DNA of 64,000 bases from Dioscorea cayenensis subsp. rotundata (Eukaryota; Streptophyta; Magnoliopsida; Dioscoreales; Dioscoreaceae): positions 27,273,916 to 27,337,915 of the forward strand of contig NC_052489.1 in assembly GCF_009730915.1 (NCBI RefSeq). The letters are read 5' to 3'. This document shows positions 46,674 to 58,523 of the stretch, piece after piece. The translations under genes and the position numbers were made by a program. The notes under the pieces are model-generated. The model was not told the origin of the DNA and ran no database searches. It worked only from the letters and a program-made list of their open reading frames with translations. The stretch's first letter is position 1. Each line of letters opens with the position of its first letter.

Positions 46674-46943
46674 ATGGCTTCCAAAACTCTCTCCTTCTTC
46701 TCCATGCTCATACTCATTGCACTCTCTATTCTGCCAAATGCCAACACTTGCCATGCAGTAGCTCGGCCTATACCGATCGATACTGAGTTATCAACTTTGC
46801 CGAAACCTACATTACCACCAGGATTACCAACGGTTCCGGATGTCCCAATACCTCAAATTCCCAAGATCCCTGATATTCCTCCTATTCCTCTCATTCCCAC
46901 CACCCCAATAATCTCACCGCCCCCTTCTACTTCTATTCCATGA
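46674..46943 (+). CDS. small secreted proline-rich protein 3
   Basis: 89 aa, intronless. Signal peptide about 1-29 (hydrophobic FFSMLILIALSILP, ending HAVA), then RPIPIDTEL and a short Pro-rich domain of LPKPTLPPGLP and IPxIPxIP steps ending SPPPSTSIP. It has the same plan as the larger Pro-rich proteins nearby but only one PKPTLPP unit, so it could be the minimal or a shortened member. It is followed at about 380 bases by the assembly gap. Confidence 0.8.
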   Translation: MASKTLSFFSMLILIALSILPNANTCHAVARPIPIDTELSTLPKPTLPPGLPTVPDVPIPQIPKIPDIPPIPLIPTTPIISPPPSTSIP

Positions 46944-47321
46944 TATCTATTTATTCATTCTACTGCATTATTAGTTCATGATGTCTATTTTCTATTATTG
47001 TTGTTCAATTTGAAGCACTGTTCATGCACTGTTGTTTTCTGTAACCATTCTGTAATTGTAATTCTGTTATGTACTTTGTAACTTCTTAATGTCAACATTG
47101 TTTAAGTTTGGTTCTCATCATGTCCTTATAAATCCAAGCAGTTGTTTTTTTTTTTCTTTTTTTTTAAAAAAAAAAGGTTAAATCATAAATTTATTATATA
47201 AACATCAAGAGAACGTTGTGGAAAAGACAGCAAAACAGATTATGTTTTTCTAATTTAATTTCTGCGTTTACACATCAAAGAAAGTTGTCTGATATCATAA
47301 GATTAATTAAGGTTAATCCAT

Positions 47322-48321
47322 NNNNNNNNNNNNNNNNNNNNNNNNNNNNNNNNNNNNNNNNNNNNNNNNNNNNNNNNNNNNNNNNNNNNNNNNNNNNNNN
47401 NNNNNNNNNNNNNNNNNNNNNNNNNNNNNNNNNNNNNNNNNNNNNNNNNNNNNNNNNNNNNNNNNNNNNNNNNNNNNNNNNNNNNNNNNNNNNNNNNNNN
47501 NNNNNNNNNNNNNNNNNNNNNNNNNNNNNNNNNNNNNNNNNNNNNNNNNNNNNNNNNNNNNNNNNNNNNNNNNNNNNNNNNNNNNNNNNNNNNNNNNNNN
47601 NNNNNNNNNNNNNNNNNNNNNNNNNNNNNNNNNNNNNNNNNNNNNNNNNNNNNNNNNNNNNNNNNNNNNNNNNNNNNNNNNNNNNNNNNNNNNNNNNNNN
47701 NNNNNNNNNNNNNNNNNNNNNNNNNNNNNNNNNNNNNNNNNNNNNNNNNNNNNNNNNNNNNNNNNNNNNNNNNNNNNNNNNNNNNNNNNNNNNNNNNNNN
47801 NNNNNNNNNNNNNNNNNNNNNNNNNNNNNNNNNNNNNNNNNNNNNNNNNNNNNNNNNNNNNNNNNNNNNNNNNNNNNNNNNNNNNNNNNNNNNNNNNNNN
47901 NNNNNNNNNNNNNNNNNNNNNNNNNNNNNNNNNNNNNNNNNNNNNNNNNNNNNNNNNNNNNNNNNNNNNNNNNNNNNNNNNNNNNNNNNNNNNNNNNNNN
48001 NNNNNNNNNNNNNNNNNNNNNNNNNNNNNNNNNNNNNNNNNNNNNNNNNNNNNNNNNNNNNNNNNNNNNNNNNNNNNNNNNNNNNNNNNNNNNNNNNNNN
48101 NNNNNNNNNNNNNNNNNNNNNNNNNNNNNNNNNNNNNNNNNNNNNNNNNNNNNNNNNNNNNNNNNNNNNNNNNNNNNNNNNNNNNNNNNNNNNNNNNNNN
48201 NNNNNNNNNNNNNNNNNNNNNNNNNNNNNNNNNNNNNNNNNNNNNNNNNNNNNNNNNNNNNNNNNNNNNNNNNNNNNNNNNNNNNNNNNNNNNNNNNNNN
48301 NNNNNNNNNNNNNNNNNNNNN
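47322..48321. other. assembly gap of 1,000 N
   Basis: Exactly 1,000 consecutive N between 47322 and 48321, the round size used when the true gap length is unknown. It sits between two proline-rich genes, so a further family member could be hidden or collapsed here. Confidence 0.98.
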
Positions 48322-48329
48322 GAAGCAAG

Positions 48330-48715
48330 ATGTGTACGTTATTAAAAACTTCCAGATGTTTATGACTTTTGATTATATATTATAACTTTTAAGATACATT
48401 CAGCATGTCATGTTTCTTATGTTAGAGAACCGTCTATTTGAAATGTCATAAATCAATATTAAGTAGTCTTCTTTAATTACTCTTAATCACCAACAAACAC
48501 GTAACTCAAGAAAAAGCCAAAAGTTAATGTAAAAAATTCTCTTAAGACCAACTAAATCTCCACAATTTTCCATGTTTCCATGTCATTAACTTTGAAGATC
48601 TCTAGTTTTTTTGGCTACCTAACCTCCAAATTTCCTCAACTAAGAAAAATGAAATCAATTAATGACAACATAAGTATGCATGGCATCTTTGTACAAGCAA
48701 CTAACTAATTAACTC
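48330..48715. other. spacer after the gap
   Basis: A+T-rich sequence between the gap and the promoter of proline-rich gene 4; nothing recognised. Confidence 0.5.
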
Positions 48716-48720
48716 TCATG

Positions 48721-48730
48721 TCTATAAATA
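48721..48730 (+). promoter_or_regulatory. TATA box of proline-rich gene 4
   Basis: tctataaata, about 70 bases upstream of the start codon at 48796. Confidence 0.65.
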
Positions 48731-48795
48731 CCAATACATTAGCAAATAAACTTCTTTAACAAAAATAAATCTCAATCAATTTGTTGGTTCAAGCA

Positions 48796-49314
48796 ATGGC
48801 TTCCACAGCATCAATCTTTATCATCTTGGTTGTTGTTTTGATCTTCGGCAACAACCAAACATGCAGCTCGGCCCGTGTACTCACCGAAGCTGTTCCACAT
48901 ACACCGGAATCACTACCTCCATTACCAACCGTGCCAGTTTTTCCAAAGCATACATTACCACCGAAATCTAGCATGCCATTTCTACTGAAACCTACATGGC
49001 CACCAAAAGCAGCAGAGCCTTATTTTTCTAAATCTGCACTACCACCACTGCCTTCGGTACCGGTTCTTCCAAACCATGCATTTCCACCAACACAAGAAGT
49101 ACCAACTTTACCGAAATCTATGAAGCAACCAATAATCCCTGCTATTCCTCCTTTCCCTTATATTCCTGGTATTCCCAGTATTCCTCCACTCCCTGCTATT
49201 CCTCCCTTCCCTTATATTCCTGGTATTCCCAGTATTCCTCCACTCCCTGCTATTCCTACTATTCCTTCTATCTTCACTACTCCACCACCTCCATCTTATA
49301 AAACCAATCCTTGA
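48796..49314 (+). CDS. secreted proline-rich protein 4
   Basis: 172 aa, intronless, start at the first ATG (MASTASIFII). Signal peptide about 1-26, with SSARVL after cleavage, as in the other copies here (A-R-x). The middle holds LPPLPTVPVFPKHTLPPKS and LPPLPSVPVLPNHAFPPT units, and the C-terminal third holds two exact copies of an 18-residue unit (IPPFPYIPGIPSIPPLPA) encoded by about 49137-49190 and 49191-49244. Likely a wall-located Pro-rich protein. Frame intact. Confidence 0.85.
   Translation: MASTASIFIILVVVLIFGNNQTCSSARVLTEAVPHTPESLPPLPTVPVFPKHTLPPKSSMPFLLKPTWPPKAAEPYFSKSALPPLPSVPVLPNHAFPPTQEVPTLPKSMKQPIIPAIPPFPYIPGIPSIPPLPAIPPFPYIPGIPSIPPLPAIPTIPSIFTTPPPPSYKTNP
49137..49244 (+). repeat. 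54-bp coding tandem repeat in proline-rich gene 4
   Basis: Two units that differ by one silent base encode the same 18 residues; an in-frame duplication that lengthened the Ile-Pro domain. Confidence 0.9.
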
Positions 49315-49329
49315 TTTGATTATGATCAG

Positions 49330-49960
49330 CTTAATTATATACCTTGGTAGTATTGATATTTGTATTGAGATTTTAGCTAGTTTGTCTCTTGGGATGTATT
49401 GTATTGTTTTCCATTTTATACTATTGCTTCATGTATCTTTGCTTATGATTTATGAATAAAAGTCTTTGGTTAGACTTATTATTATTTTTATTATTTAAAT
49501 ATAATATATTTGGCCATTTCTTGAGATATTATTATCGAATATCTTATTTGGGATGTTTGGTTTAAACTGGTATGTTAAGATATTAATTATTTTATGTTTA
49601 AGTCGATTTATATTTATTTGTATAAAACAATAATAATAATAATTTGTAACATATCTTTCTTACATATGATCATCATAACAATATAATAAACTTTTAAATA
49701 AAACTATTAATTGTGTTTTGTCGAGGTGAACATTCAAATAATTTGATTTGTATTTAAAAGATTTCATATTTTAAATAATATATATACTGTTCTCTTTCTG
49801 ATTGTCTATGTTAATGTCTTAAAATTTCTGTAATTTTAATTAATATTTAATTTAATAAAATATTATATCCGAAAAAAAAGGTACGTAAAAAACATTCAAG
49901 TTCAATTCAGGATCAAAGAAATTATACTAAACACGTGTCATGCATCAAGTGTGCTTTCCC
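49330..49960. other. spacer
   Basis: The 3' UTR of proline-rich gene 4 (to about 49480) and A+T-rich sequence; nothing else recognised. Confidence 0.5.
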
Positions 49961-49994
49961 CACTAGATCTCCGCCGTCCATTGCCGGCATCTAA

Positions 49995-50014
49995 AAACCC
50001 TAACTTTATAAATA
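49995..50014 (+). promoter_or_regulatory. telo-box and TATA box of the eL41 gene
   Basis: The telo-box aaaccctaa (49995-50003) is followed directly by tttataaata (50005-50014), about 100 bases before the ATG. Telo-boxes are typical of plant ribosomal protein promoters. Confidence 0.7.
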
Positions 50015-50111
50015 GTAGGATATGAACAGAGACCTGGCTCAATCTTAGCATCGGCGTGGGAGTTCGGGGCGGGAGGTCGTTTTTAGGGTTTGGGAGCTCG
50101 AGAACGAAGAG

Positions 50112-51384
50112 ATGAGGGCCAAGGTGAGATCTTTTTAGCCTCGATCGATCTTTCTATGAATTTCATGAAGGTTTCTAGAGTTCTGTATCTTGTTTGAGTG
50201 AATCATGGACTGGTGGTTTTTACAGGAAAGGAATTCATCTTGGGTTTTTTCTGGTGGCATTGATGTAGTGGATTTGAATTGTGTAGGATTTTTATAGATA
50301 TAGATGTACTGATTTTTTTTTAAGCAATAATTGAAATTATTTTCGTAGAAATCAACGAGGAAATGTTGAGATTTCTAGGCGGTCCATTATGTTGGTTGTT
50401 AGTTAATGAATGCGTGTAGATAATTTTGGTTCTACTGTCCTTGAATCTTATATGGAGTTATAGTTTTCTACATCATGTCATAGTGAATCCATGTGAAATG
50501 TATAATATGTTAATCATAATTTGAAAATTGATGTCCAATTTCAGGGACTTTGCAGTTGACATTGCATGTAATGCCTAATTCTAGTGGTGCATAACTTTTT
50601 TTTTTTTTATTGGTTCTTTAGATTTGTTAATTTTTTCTCTTTCTGAAAGTGGAAAAGGTCTGTGTGTGGCGAATTAGTACATAAGCTCTAGAATCTTTCT
50701 TGTTTGGTAGCTTGAGTTATTTTAAGGGTGGTACTTACTGATGACCTTTAGCTTAAAAATGTTTCCATGAAATTTTTGCTTTATGGTATTTATCATTGGG
50801 TTGCTTTTCAGAGGTTTTATAGAGTAAGCATTCTCCTCTTGACTAAAAGGTCATTTTTTTTTCCAGTAGTATGTGCATGCATGATAGTTGAACCTAGTTC
50901 ATCCACTAGTTCATCCCAAATTGTGAGGGTGCTAATTGCTCCAGTGGAATATAATGGTTTACTTGGTGTCAAAATTTTGCCATTGTGGTTTAGTATCCAG
51001 CACATCTGCTTTGAACAAGGTTTGTGTATTAGCCTATGTAGTGGGATGGTTGTGATGTGTTAACTGGCAAGTTTAAATAACAATAGTTTGGACTTGTCAT
51101 GTTTATCTAGACCTCCTAATATACTAATATGAAAGATTTGCCATGTTTGCATTGATTTTCCTACAAAACCAAATGCAATTTGTATCCCTTTTCCTAATTT
51201 CTGTTTCATTAATGGCCATCTTTTCTGTTAAAATGAGTCTCTTCCTATTAATTATTTCTAATTCTTGTGGAATCATCATTCAAGACTTAACCTGGTCACT
51301 GTCCATTAATTTATCCAGTGGAAGAAGAAGCGCATGAGGAGATTGAAGAGGAAGCGCCGAAAGATGAGGCAGAGGTCGAAATAA
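50112..51384 (+). CDS. RPL41: 60S ribosomal protein eL41
   Basis: Exon 1 (50112-50123) encodes MRAK and exon 2 (51319-51384) encodes WKKKRMRRLKRKRRKMRQRSK and stop: 25 aa, the full length of this extremely small, basic subunit-bridge protein. The split after codon 4 is joined by a 1.2-kb intron (donor aag/gtgaga, acceptor ccag/tgg). The 5' leader begins near 50040 and the 3' UTR runs to about 51640. A telo-box promoter supports a ribosomal protein gene. Confidence 0.95.
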
Positions 51385-51910
51385 GCAATGACAAGTTAAT
51401 CAGGAGAGCTTTCATCACCTTGCCCCAAGCATGTAGAAGTGAAGGGATTTTGACTCCATTGCCCTTCTGATGTATTGTGGGTGTTGCTGCTGATGGATGC
51501 GAGGTTCTCTTGTCAAAGCAGTATTCCTTGTTTTTTTTTAATTCTTTTCCAAGTATCTTTCTTAATTAGATTGTTTGCACACTTAGAAGTGTTAAGAAAA
51601 TCCTCTTTGATGTGGAATTAAACTTAGCCCTATCTATCATGATTTTGGTTTATTTTCGTTTGCAAGCAATGTGGCAAGGATGTTTTTTTTTTTAACTATT
51701 TCATGCATTGTGTTTTGATGTTTGGACGGCATGTGTGCCTCCAGTTGAAAATTGAGATATTGTTTGGCGTGTAGCAATATGGTGCTCATGTGTCTCTGGA
51801 TTGATAGCTATAATAGTCGTAATAAACAATGACTTTCGTAAGGTCTGATTATAATAATGGGCTTATTTCCATAATAAACTAATAATTTATATAATATGAT
51901 GGATATCAAA

Positions 51911-51997
51911 CCGACCTTAGCTCAGTTGGTAGAGCGGAGGACTGTAGTGCAACGCGGAGTAATCCTTAGGTCGCTGGTTCGAATCCGGCAGGTCGGA
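51911..51997 (+). tRNA. tRNA-Tyr (GUA) with intron
   Basis: A cloverleaf is readable: acceptor arms ccgacct/aggtcgg, D-arm tagctcagttggtagagcgg, anticodon stem gagga/tcctt, anticodon GTA at 51944-51946, T-arm ggttcgaatcc and discriminator A. A 14-nt intron (51948-51961) sits one base after the anticodon, the standard place in eukaryotic tRNA-Tyr genes. A T-run (ttttt) follows for Pol III termination. Confidence 0.96.
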
Positions 51998-51999
51998 TT

Positions 52000-52400
52000 T
52001 TTTTCCTCTTTTCTCTCTTTCAGATTTATTTGAAATTTTTAATAAATTTACCCAACTTTTGGAATAAAAGTTACGCATGCCTGATGTTACCAGTGTGAAG
52101 CTGGTGGCACCATCATGACTCGCCCTCCCAGTAAATCACACACCCTATGCGCAAACAATTGAATCACTCACTCTTTCATCCAAGACATGACGCAATAAGA
52201 TGATTTGAAAACAGGTATCACACTATTTTTCAAAATGGAAATGGTGATAACATACATTGTGTAATCCTTACATGGCTATGTGTCTTGAATCTCTCTATCC
52301 ACAAAAATTTCTTTCAAGGGATATTTACAAGATCCCACTGAGTTCTCGCCATGGAAAATTAACAGGCACAGGAGAAGCCCACAATGGCTCAATAGATCTG
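52000..52400. other. spacer and 3' flank of the ARM/BTB gene
   Basis: Nothing recognised beyond the likely 3' UTR of the minus-strand gene that ends at 52408. Confidence 0.5.
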
Positions 52401-52407
52401 AAACTGT

Positions 52408-55400
52408 TCAGTCACCCAAATCATGACTCTCACGAAGATATTTATCTCGGAAAATATCAACAATCACTTCATCAAAACTTTCAAGATCACCGGTATCACG
52501 CAATTTAGGAAACAAACTGGCTATGCTGCTGATAGCAACCTCAACTATTTTCCTTTGATTGAGGCCGGCAGCAATGGCAATTGTCTTCAGAACAATTTGG
52601 TGATCAACATTAAGAAGAGGAATAATTGCATCTAAACACTCCTCTTGAAACCCATTCATTAACCAATAGTCAGCAAGGGAAGCAAGTTCCACATATGCCT
52701 GGAGCTCTGAAAGTTGCTGCTCCCCATCCATATTGTTCCACGCACAACCATTATTTATTCTTGGGAGCTCCGCTGAATACATCCACTTGACTAGCTTAAC
52801 CAATGCATTCCATCCTATGGGAACCTTGATAACATCTGCATTACTGTATACAGGGAAGAGTAAAAACATTAGTTAGTGATCTAATTGGATAAATGGTCTA
52901 ATGAAAATGGCCAATATTTAAACTCACGAATGTTATACCATGCAATTATTAGGTTTTTTATCACACCTTAGCAGGTTGGTTAATTGTGAAACCTAACATG
53001 TTAAGTGAACAACTATTAAGTAGTAACCTGGCAGGCCCATCCATTGTCTTTGAGTTTGATGTTTGACTGATCATATGAATTGTGACGTGTGAATGGAGCA
53101 GAAATATCCAAAATCAAATAAAAATATAACACAGGTATTTTTGGTACAAATCAGTCCAAGTTTCTGACTAATCAATTTGGGCAGAGTTATAACCCAGGCA
53201 AGAGTGGTGGCTCTAAATCCATGTTGACTTAAAGGAGTTTATTTGGAGGATGAACTAGAGTTCTACGGCAGATTCAACAGATGATGGACTCCAAATTATA
53301 TCAAATTCTTGGCTTGGTTGGGGTTTGCCTAATTTTCTGTCCATTTTCCTTTCAACTTTTTCTCAATGAAGTGAACATGCCCACCCACAAGTACCACTGC
53401 TTTCGAGGTTGAAAAGGAGTTGCAACTTCTTTATAAGGCCGTTTATCTGGATAAGAGTGATTTATAGTTTCTCATGGGATGAGAGTGAGGAACAGTCATT
53501 TCAATAACAAAGGCATATATAGCTAAAGTATACGGTTTTATATAGCTAAATCATGCATGGTGGAAGTTGTGGAACATATTTCACAGCAACCTGATAAGCC
53601 TACAACAAGTTTACCACAAACGCAACATCAAGTATTGAAATGTAACCTTAATTCAAGGCCAACCTGTCTCGCATCCCAGAAGAAAACAGTGCCCTAAAAT
53701 AATCACAGCTGGATGATAGTACTACTTTGTGTGCGCACATATGAGGCATTGAAAAGTTGGCAGATTGAGCAATTCCAAGCCACTCCTTCAGTTGCCTTAC
53801 CTTCCAAGCTGATGTCCCTGCAATGGATATTATATACAGTGAAAAGAATCAATATAAAATACCACTTCGGAGGGGAAAAAAGGCAAACTGATACTGGAAA
53901 ATATGAATAACCATTCTCTTATGCACCTTTTTCCATCAATTTGTTCTATTTCAACTACAAGTGCCTAACATTGTCTTCTCTACAACTAAAATACAGTTTT
54001 CCTACTGTGTCGGTTGATGCAATTGGACATGGTGAGGAGGACTTACGTAAAAGCCTGGCAAGCTGGTTTAAGTGCTTGTGTCAGGTCACAAATTGGCGTA
54101 TCAAGGCCCCATTTAGGTAATCCTCGCTGGAGCATGTACAATAATGACTTTAAGCCACAAAACTTGGCAATTTTTTTCACTGGCCCAACATCCTCAACCT
54201 CCACTTGGATCATGCCTGAATAAACATATTCCAAAATCTTTTTGAAAGCCATTGCATCCACCTCCTCAGATATGCCAACTTCACGTGTGAACTTACTTGG
54301 TTTTAGTTCAAATACATGCCTCTCTGTGGACACATCACCCGGTTTCTTGTGATTGAGAACTTTTTCAAAAGGCAACAGACGTGGGCATCTTGCCAAGACA
54401 ATGACACTGTGAGCATTCAGAACTTGACCATTTGAAAATACAAATTGCACGTCAGCAAGTTCGTTTTCACCAAGTGTTCTTTCTAACCTTTTGCCAAGCT
54501 TGCTTGGAAACCCGTAAAAGTTGAAGAAGCTAAGAACATATGCAGCATATGATTTTGTCCCTGGGCTAAAATTTTTGGACAAAACATATTGAAGGTTCTC
54601 AACAAGAAATTGAGCTTCAGAAATTTCACACAATGCACAGTGAACTTTGCCAACAGAATTTTTTTGATGATTACATCTCCCTAAGACATTGAGTAGCCGC
54701 GCAAGTGCATGAAGACAATGAAATAAAATCACGTTCTCCCCTTCCCAATCAGTGGCATCACTCCAACAGCATGCTTTTATATAAGGATATCTATCAATAT
54801 GGGAAGGAATGGCTGACCTACTAAGTTTTGTATCACCATTTAAGCATCTATTGATAATGGCTGATATAATATATACACCTCTCTTCTCTAAAATAAGAAT
54901 CTCATACTCTGATAAAGTTGAATAGCATCCAAAACTTACAATATTAACAGTTGTTTGAAAACTATCTGATATTAAAGAGACATCTCCAGTTGCAATTAAT
55001 GTCAGTGACTCTAGTAGAAACTCCAAATGTTCATGACCATCAGACTGTAGACATTCGGATAAATGGTGTTTTGCCTGTGATGAAATGTATTTGCTTGGTG
55101 AACAAAGCATCTGAAGGGTTGCTCTTATAGGTTCAAACTCAAAGTTGTCAGAGGAGGACAACTTAACATGTCTTCTATGCATCACCACCTTTACAGCAGA
55201 GCTGTTACATCGGAAAAAATAAATAAATAAAGTTAAAGGCTAATTTTCAACTCAAATCAAAGACTTCCAAGTATGGCAAACATTTCAGAACAAAAGTAAC
55301 TAAGAAGAAAAATAACTTACCACGCACAGGAAATTAGAACCTTAAGATACCAGAATCTTTGGTCAGTTTTGAAGAGAAACTTATCTTCACAATATATTGC

Positions 55401-57311
55401 AAGCCATCCGAGAATTTCCCATATATAAGCTCTTACACCCACATGACATTCATATATTTTTGAAAACAACATTTCAGTGGGCAGAGGGTTTTGATTTATG
55501 TTGATCATGCTGCAATCTCCTAAAAGAATATCAAAAAGGACTTTGTCAATGCCAAGCTTCCAAAAGCATAAATGATGATCACCACTCCAACATGCTATTA
55601 ATGCTACATGAAATGCCACCATCCTAACGGCGGACTGAACATATGTTGATGGTTCGCTCAATGCACTAATTATTCCTTGTACAACAGGCTCACAATAGAC
55701 ATTGATTAGCATGTGGCAACCCTTGGCAGATCTCTGTAAAAAGATAAGAAATAGTGACTCAATATAAATCATAGATATTATGAAAAAAAAAGCATAATGA
55801 CAAGATAAAGGATTCATCTGAACCATCAAAGATTGGCAAACGTTTAGGGCCTGAACTCGAACCAAGCCAGGTTGTGAGGGTTCCATGCTTTGAATGGCCT
55901 TGGAAACAATTTGTTTGTTTCCCAAAAGCTCCATTGCCACATCTCCACAAAGAGCTGACATAAAAATTTACACCATTATGACTATTGTGATAAAGAGAAT
56001 ACATAAATTGAAACACACCCAAGAAAGATAACTTTTAAAAGAACAATAAGAAACACACCTAGAGTTGCAAACAACTCAAGGGCAGCAGCAGCTGCTGAAG
56101 GATTCGGGTGTGAACAAATACTCCCAAGCTTCATGATCAACTCAGAGCATTTCCAAACATAATATCTAGCAGAGGGGCACTTCAAGATTATTGTTTTAAA
56201 AAGAGAAGCTATGTGCATGAAATATTCATATGATTGGTCTACATCAACATCATCTTTAAAAACAATAACAAGGTTGCCAATTATATTATTTTCCTTAATC
56301 ACTTTCCAAGTTTCCTCATTTTTTTTCCATCTCATAACCCCTGGACTTTTCAGGATTTGATCCATTGCAACTACACAAGAGTTCACCACCTGCGACTGAC
56401 ATTTGGACAAGCAGCGTGACAAACAAACCACAAGTTCCCAAATATCATATTTACAAATGGAAAGTTCTAAAGTTAGGACCAATTTGTTTGTTGTATCAGC
56501 AGCAAAGCCCAGAACTCTCTCATTTCTTGAACAAAGAATAGCTTCCAGTGCAAGAAACATATCTGAGATACAATCCTGCAAGGACAAGAGCAAGAATTAA
56601 TGGCATAAAACTTCATCTCTGGAAACAACTAGACTCCATGCTAGTGTAAACAGCTTTCTGGTGTTCTCTAGCACACAATATCATAATCATCATATCCAGA
56701 AAACTCCACTTCAATAGAAAGGTATAAAGAGATAACACGTCTTGAAACATTTGGCACAACACTCAAATACCTTGTCATCAAGTTGCACAAACTTCAGACA
56801 CTTCCCTATGAATATTAGGACAATCTTGCTTTTCAATTAACAAAAATTCCAATATTTACAGAGGAAAATATCACAATCAAAATCATATTGAGAATCACAA
56901 ATGATTCCTAGCATACAAACTCATAAAAATCAGATAAAGAACCACAAGAAATCAAAAGAACACAAATTAGACCAGATTCAAGACAGCAAATACCTTCGGA
57001 ATTGAATGCTCCAAAGCGTGAGGAGAAACACAACCAATAAAATTCCCCATTGCTTTGAGAACATGCAACTGAATTTCAGTATCAGAACACTGCCACTTCC
57101 TCTGTTTGTTATCATCAACCCTAAAGAAGAAACCACCATGAAAAAAAAAAATAAAAAAACATACAAATAAGGAGGAGAGAGATTGACAGTGAAATCACTT
57201 GATGCCGAGAGCAAGGGCTTCATGGAGGCGCTGTCGGACTTTGATCACGTGGTCACTGAGCAAGGGATTGCCCCTCCGGCCACCACGGCCGGCCTTCGAC
57301 GACGACCTCAT
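52408..57311 (-). CDS. ARM-repeat and BTB/POZ domain protein (At1g04390-like)
   Basis: Likely Cullin-3 substrate adaptor. Minus-strand exons: 57311-57199 (MRSSSKAGRGG...), 57120-56994, 56575-56059, 55954-55824, 55733-55321, 55201-54047, 53817-53664 and 52843-52408, about 1,014 aa. The N-terminal half is helical ARM-like sequence. The first BTB region (ELADVQFVFSNGQVLNAHSVIVLARCPRLL, then LEYVYSGMI) lies in exon 6. A second BTB core (HKVVLSSSCDYFRALFSSGMRDS, then VIKVPIGWNALVKLVKWMYSAELP) spans exons 7-8, followed by a BACK-like tail. Junction phases agree everywhere. Exon 7 has one extra base in an A-run at 53752-53755 (TTTT for TTT in coding sense), shown by comparison with the copy at 62891; without it the frame is open throughout. 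The donor of the exon 4 intron (ATG/GTTCAG) is weak. Confidence 0.85.
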
Positions 57312-57480
57312 CGCACCGACGAGAATGAGACACTGATTGATGGGCTCGAGAACACGAGCTCCAAACTGTTCTTGAATGATCTTGACGGGCCCAACCCATT
57401 AACTGATCTTTATACCACGTGGTCCACGTCTCAGTATCCGGGAAGCGCTTTCTTGCCTTGTGATCAATATGCTTATCCAC
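57312..57480 (-). promoter_or_regulatory. leader and promoter of the ARM/BTB gene
   Basis: Read on the minus strand, a TATA-like ggtataaag (about 57410-57418) and a TGGGCC site-II word (about 57389-57394) lie within 110 bases upstream of the ATG at 57311. Site-II words are common in promoters of housekeeping genes. Confidence 0.45.
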
Positions 57481-57820
57481 ACACTTCTAATTACTAATTA
57501 CACACTGTAATTAGTACTTCCCCTGTTTTTTTGGTTCCTTTCTTTTTTATCAAATCTCATGTACAAAAGAATTTAGTTATTTTATAAATTTTTATAATTT
57601 TTTTTTTTAAATTATCCATAATTTATATCTTGATATTTTTTTATATTTAATTCTAATAAAAAAAATTGAATAGAATATTAAAAATAATTTTAAAAAATAA
57701 TAATAATATTTTTTTTATGTTAAAAAATAATAAATAAAAAAAACATAAATTTGTGTCAAATAAAAAAGAATAAAAGAAGTATATTAAAAGCAAATTAAAA
57801 AGATAATCACATAAAATTAA

Positions 57821-58025
57821 GGGAAAAAGACAAAAACCCACGTGGTTTCCACTTTTGCAAAACGAGCGACGTGATCCGATTCCATAACACGTGGTTTTCC
57901 AGATTCTACAAAAAAGAAAAATCAGAATCGTCGTGAACTCGTCACGACTTGACAAGGCAAATTCGTCAATTCAAGTAATGGTCCGGTGACATGGCGTAAA
58001 AACAAGTTTTTGAAGAGGGCAAAAA
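57821..58025. repeat. left terminal inverted repeat of the MULE
   Basis: Matches the complement of about 60925-61141 with roughly 75-80% identity, highest in the inner 60 bases. Confidence 0.8.
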
Positions 58026-58523
58026 CCCTATGGTTTCCAAAGTTTGCAAAATAAGGCCAGAGGTTTTTTTTTAAAAAAAATTTATGACATGTGTTTTTTA
58101 AAAAAATGGAAAAATTATAGGTATCTTAGTGATTTCATCTAACATGTAAACTAATAGCATACAAAAAATTAATTTATAAAATATGAATTACCAATGATAA
58201 ATACAAAATACATGCATAATAACCACAGAGTTCCAATGAGGAGTAGAAAATGCATAATTATAAACCAATTATTTACAAAACACAGAATACCCAATTTAAT
58301 AAACACAAAATATATAACTACATAGTATTTACTTACAAAATACTAGAGACTGAAGTGTAATGCACATCTAAATGCATATGAAAATATAAGATGATATTTT
58401 GCAAATCAAAATGCACGCAATATTACATGAGAAACCCAAATACAAAATATGCCTTCAAAGTCATTTACATAATATGCATTCCATAGTGCATCCCCAAAAA
58501 CGTCAACAAAACATGGTGAAGAT

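Noticed and set aside
47216-48385. Long open frames across the N run
   Set aside because: They exist only because N codons are not read as stops.
53200-53660. A separate gene in the long last intron of the ARM/BTB gene
   Set aside because: The sequence is A+T-rich and matched in the duplicate at about 62.3-62.8 kb with indels not respecting codons, so it is intronic.
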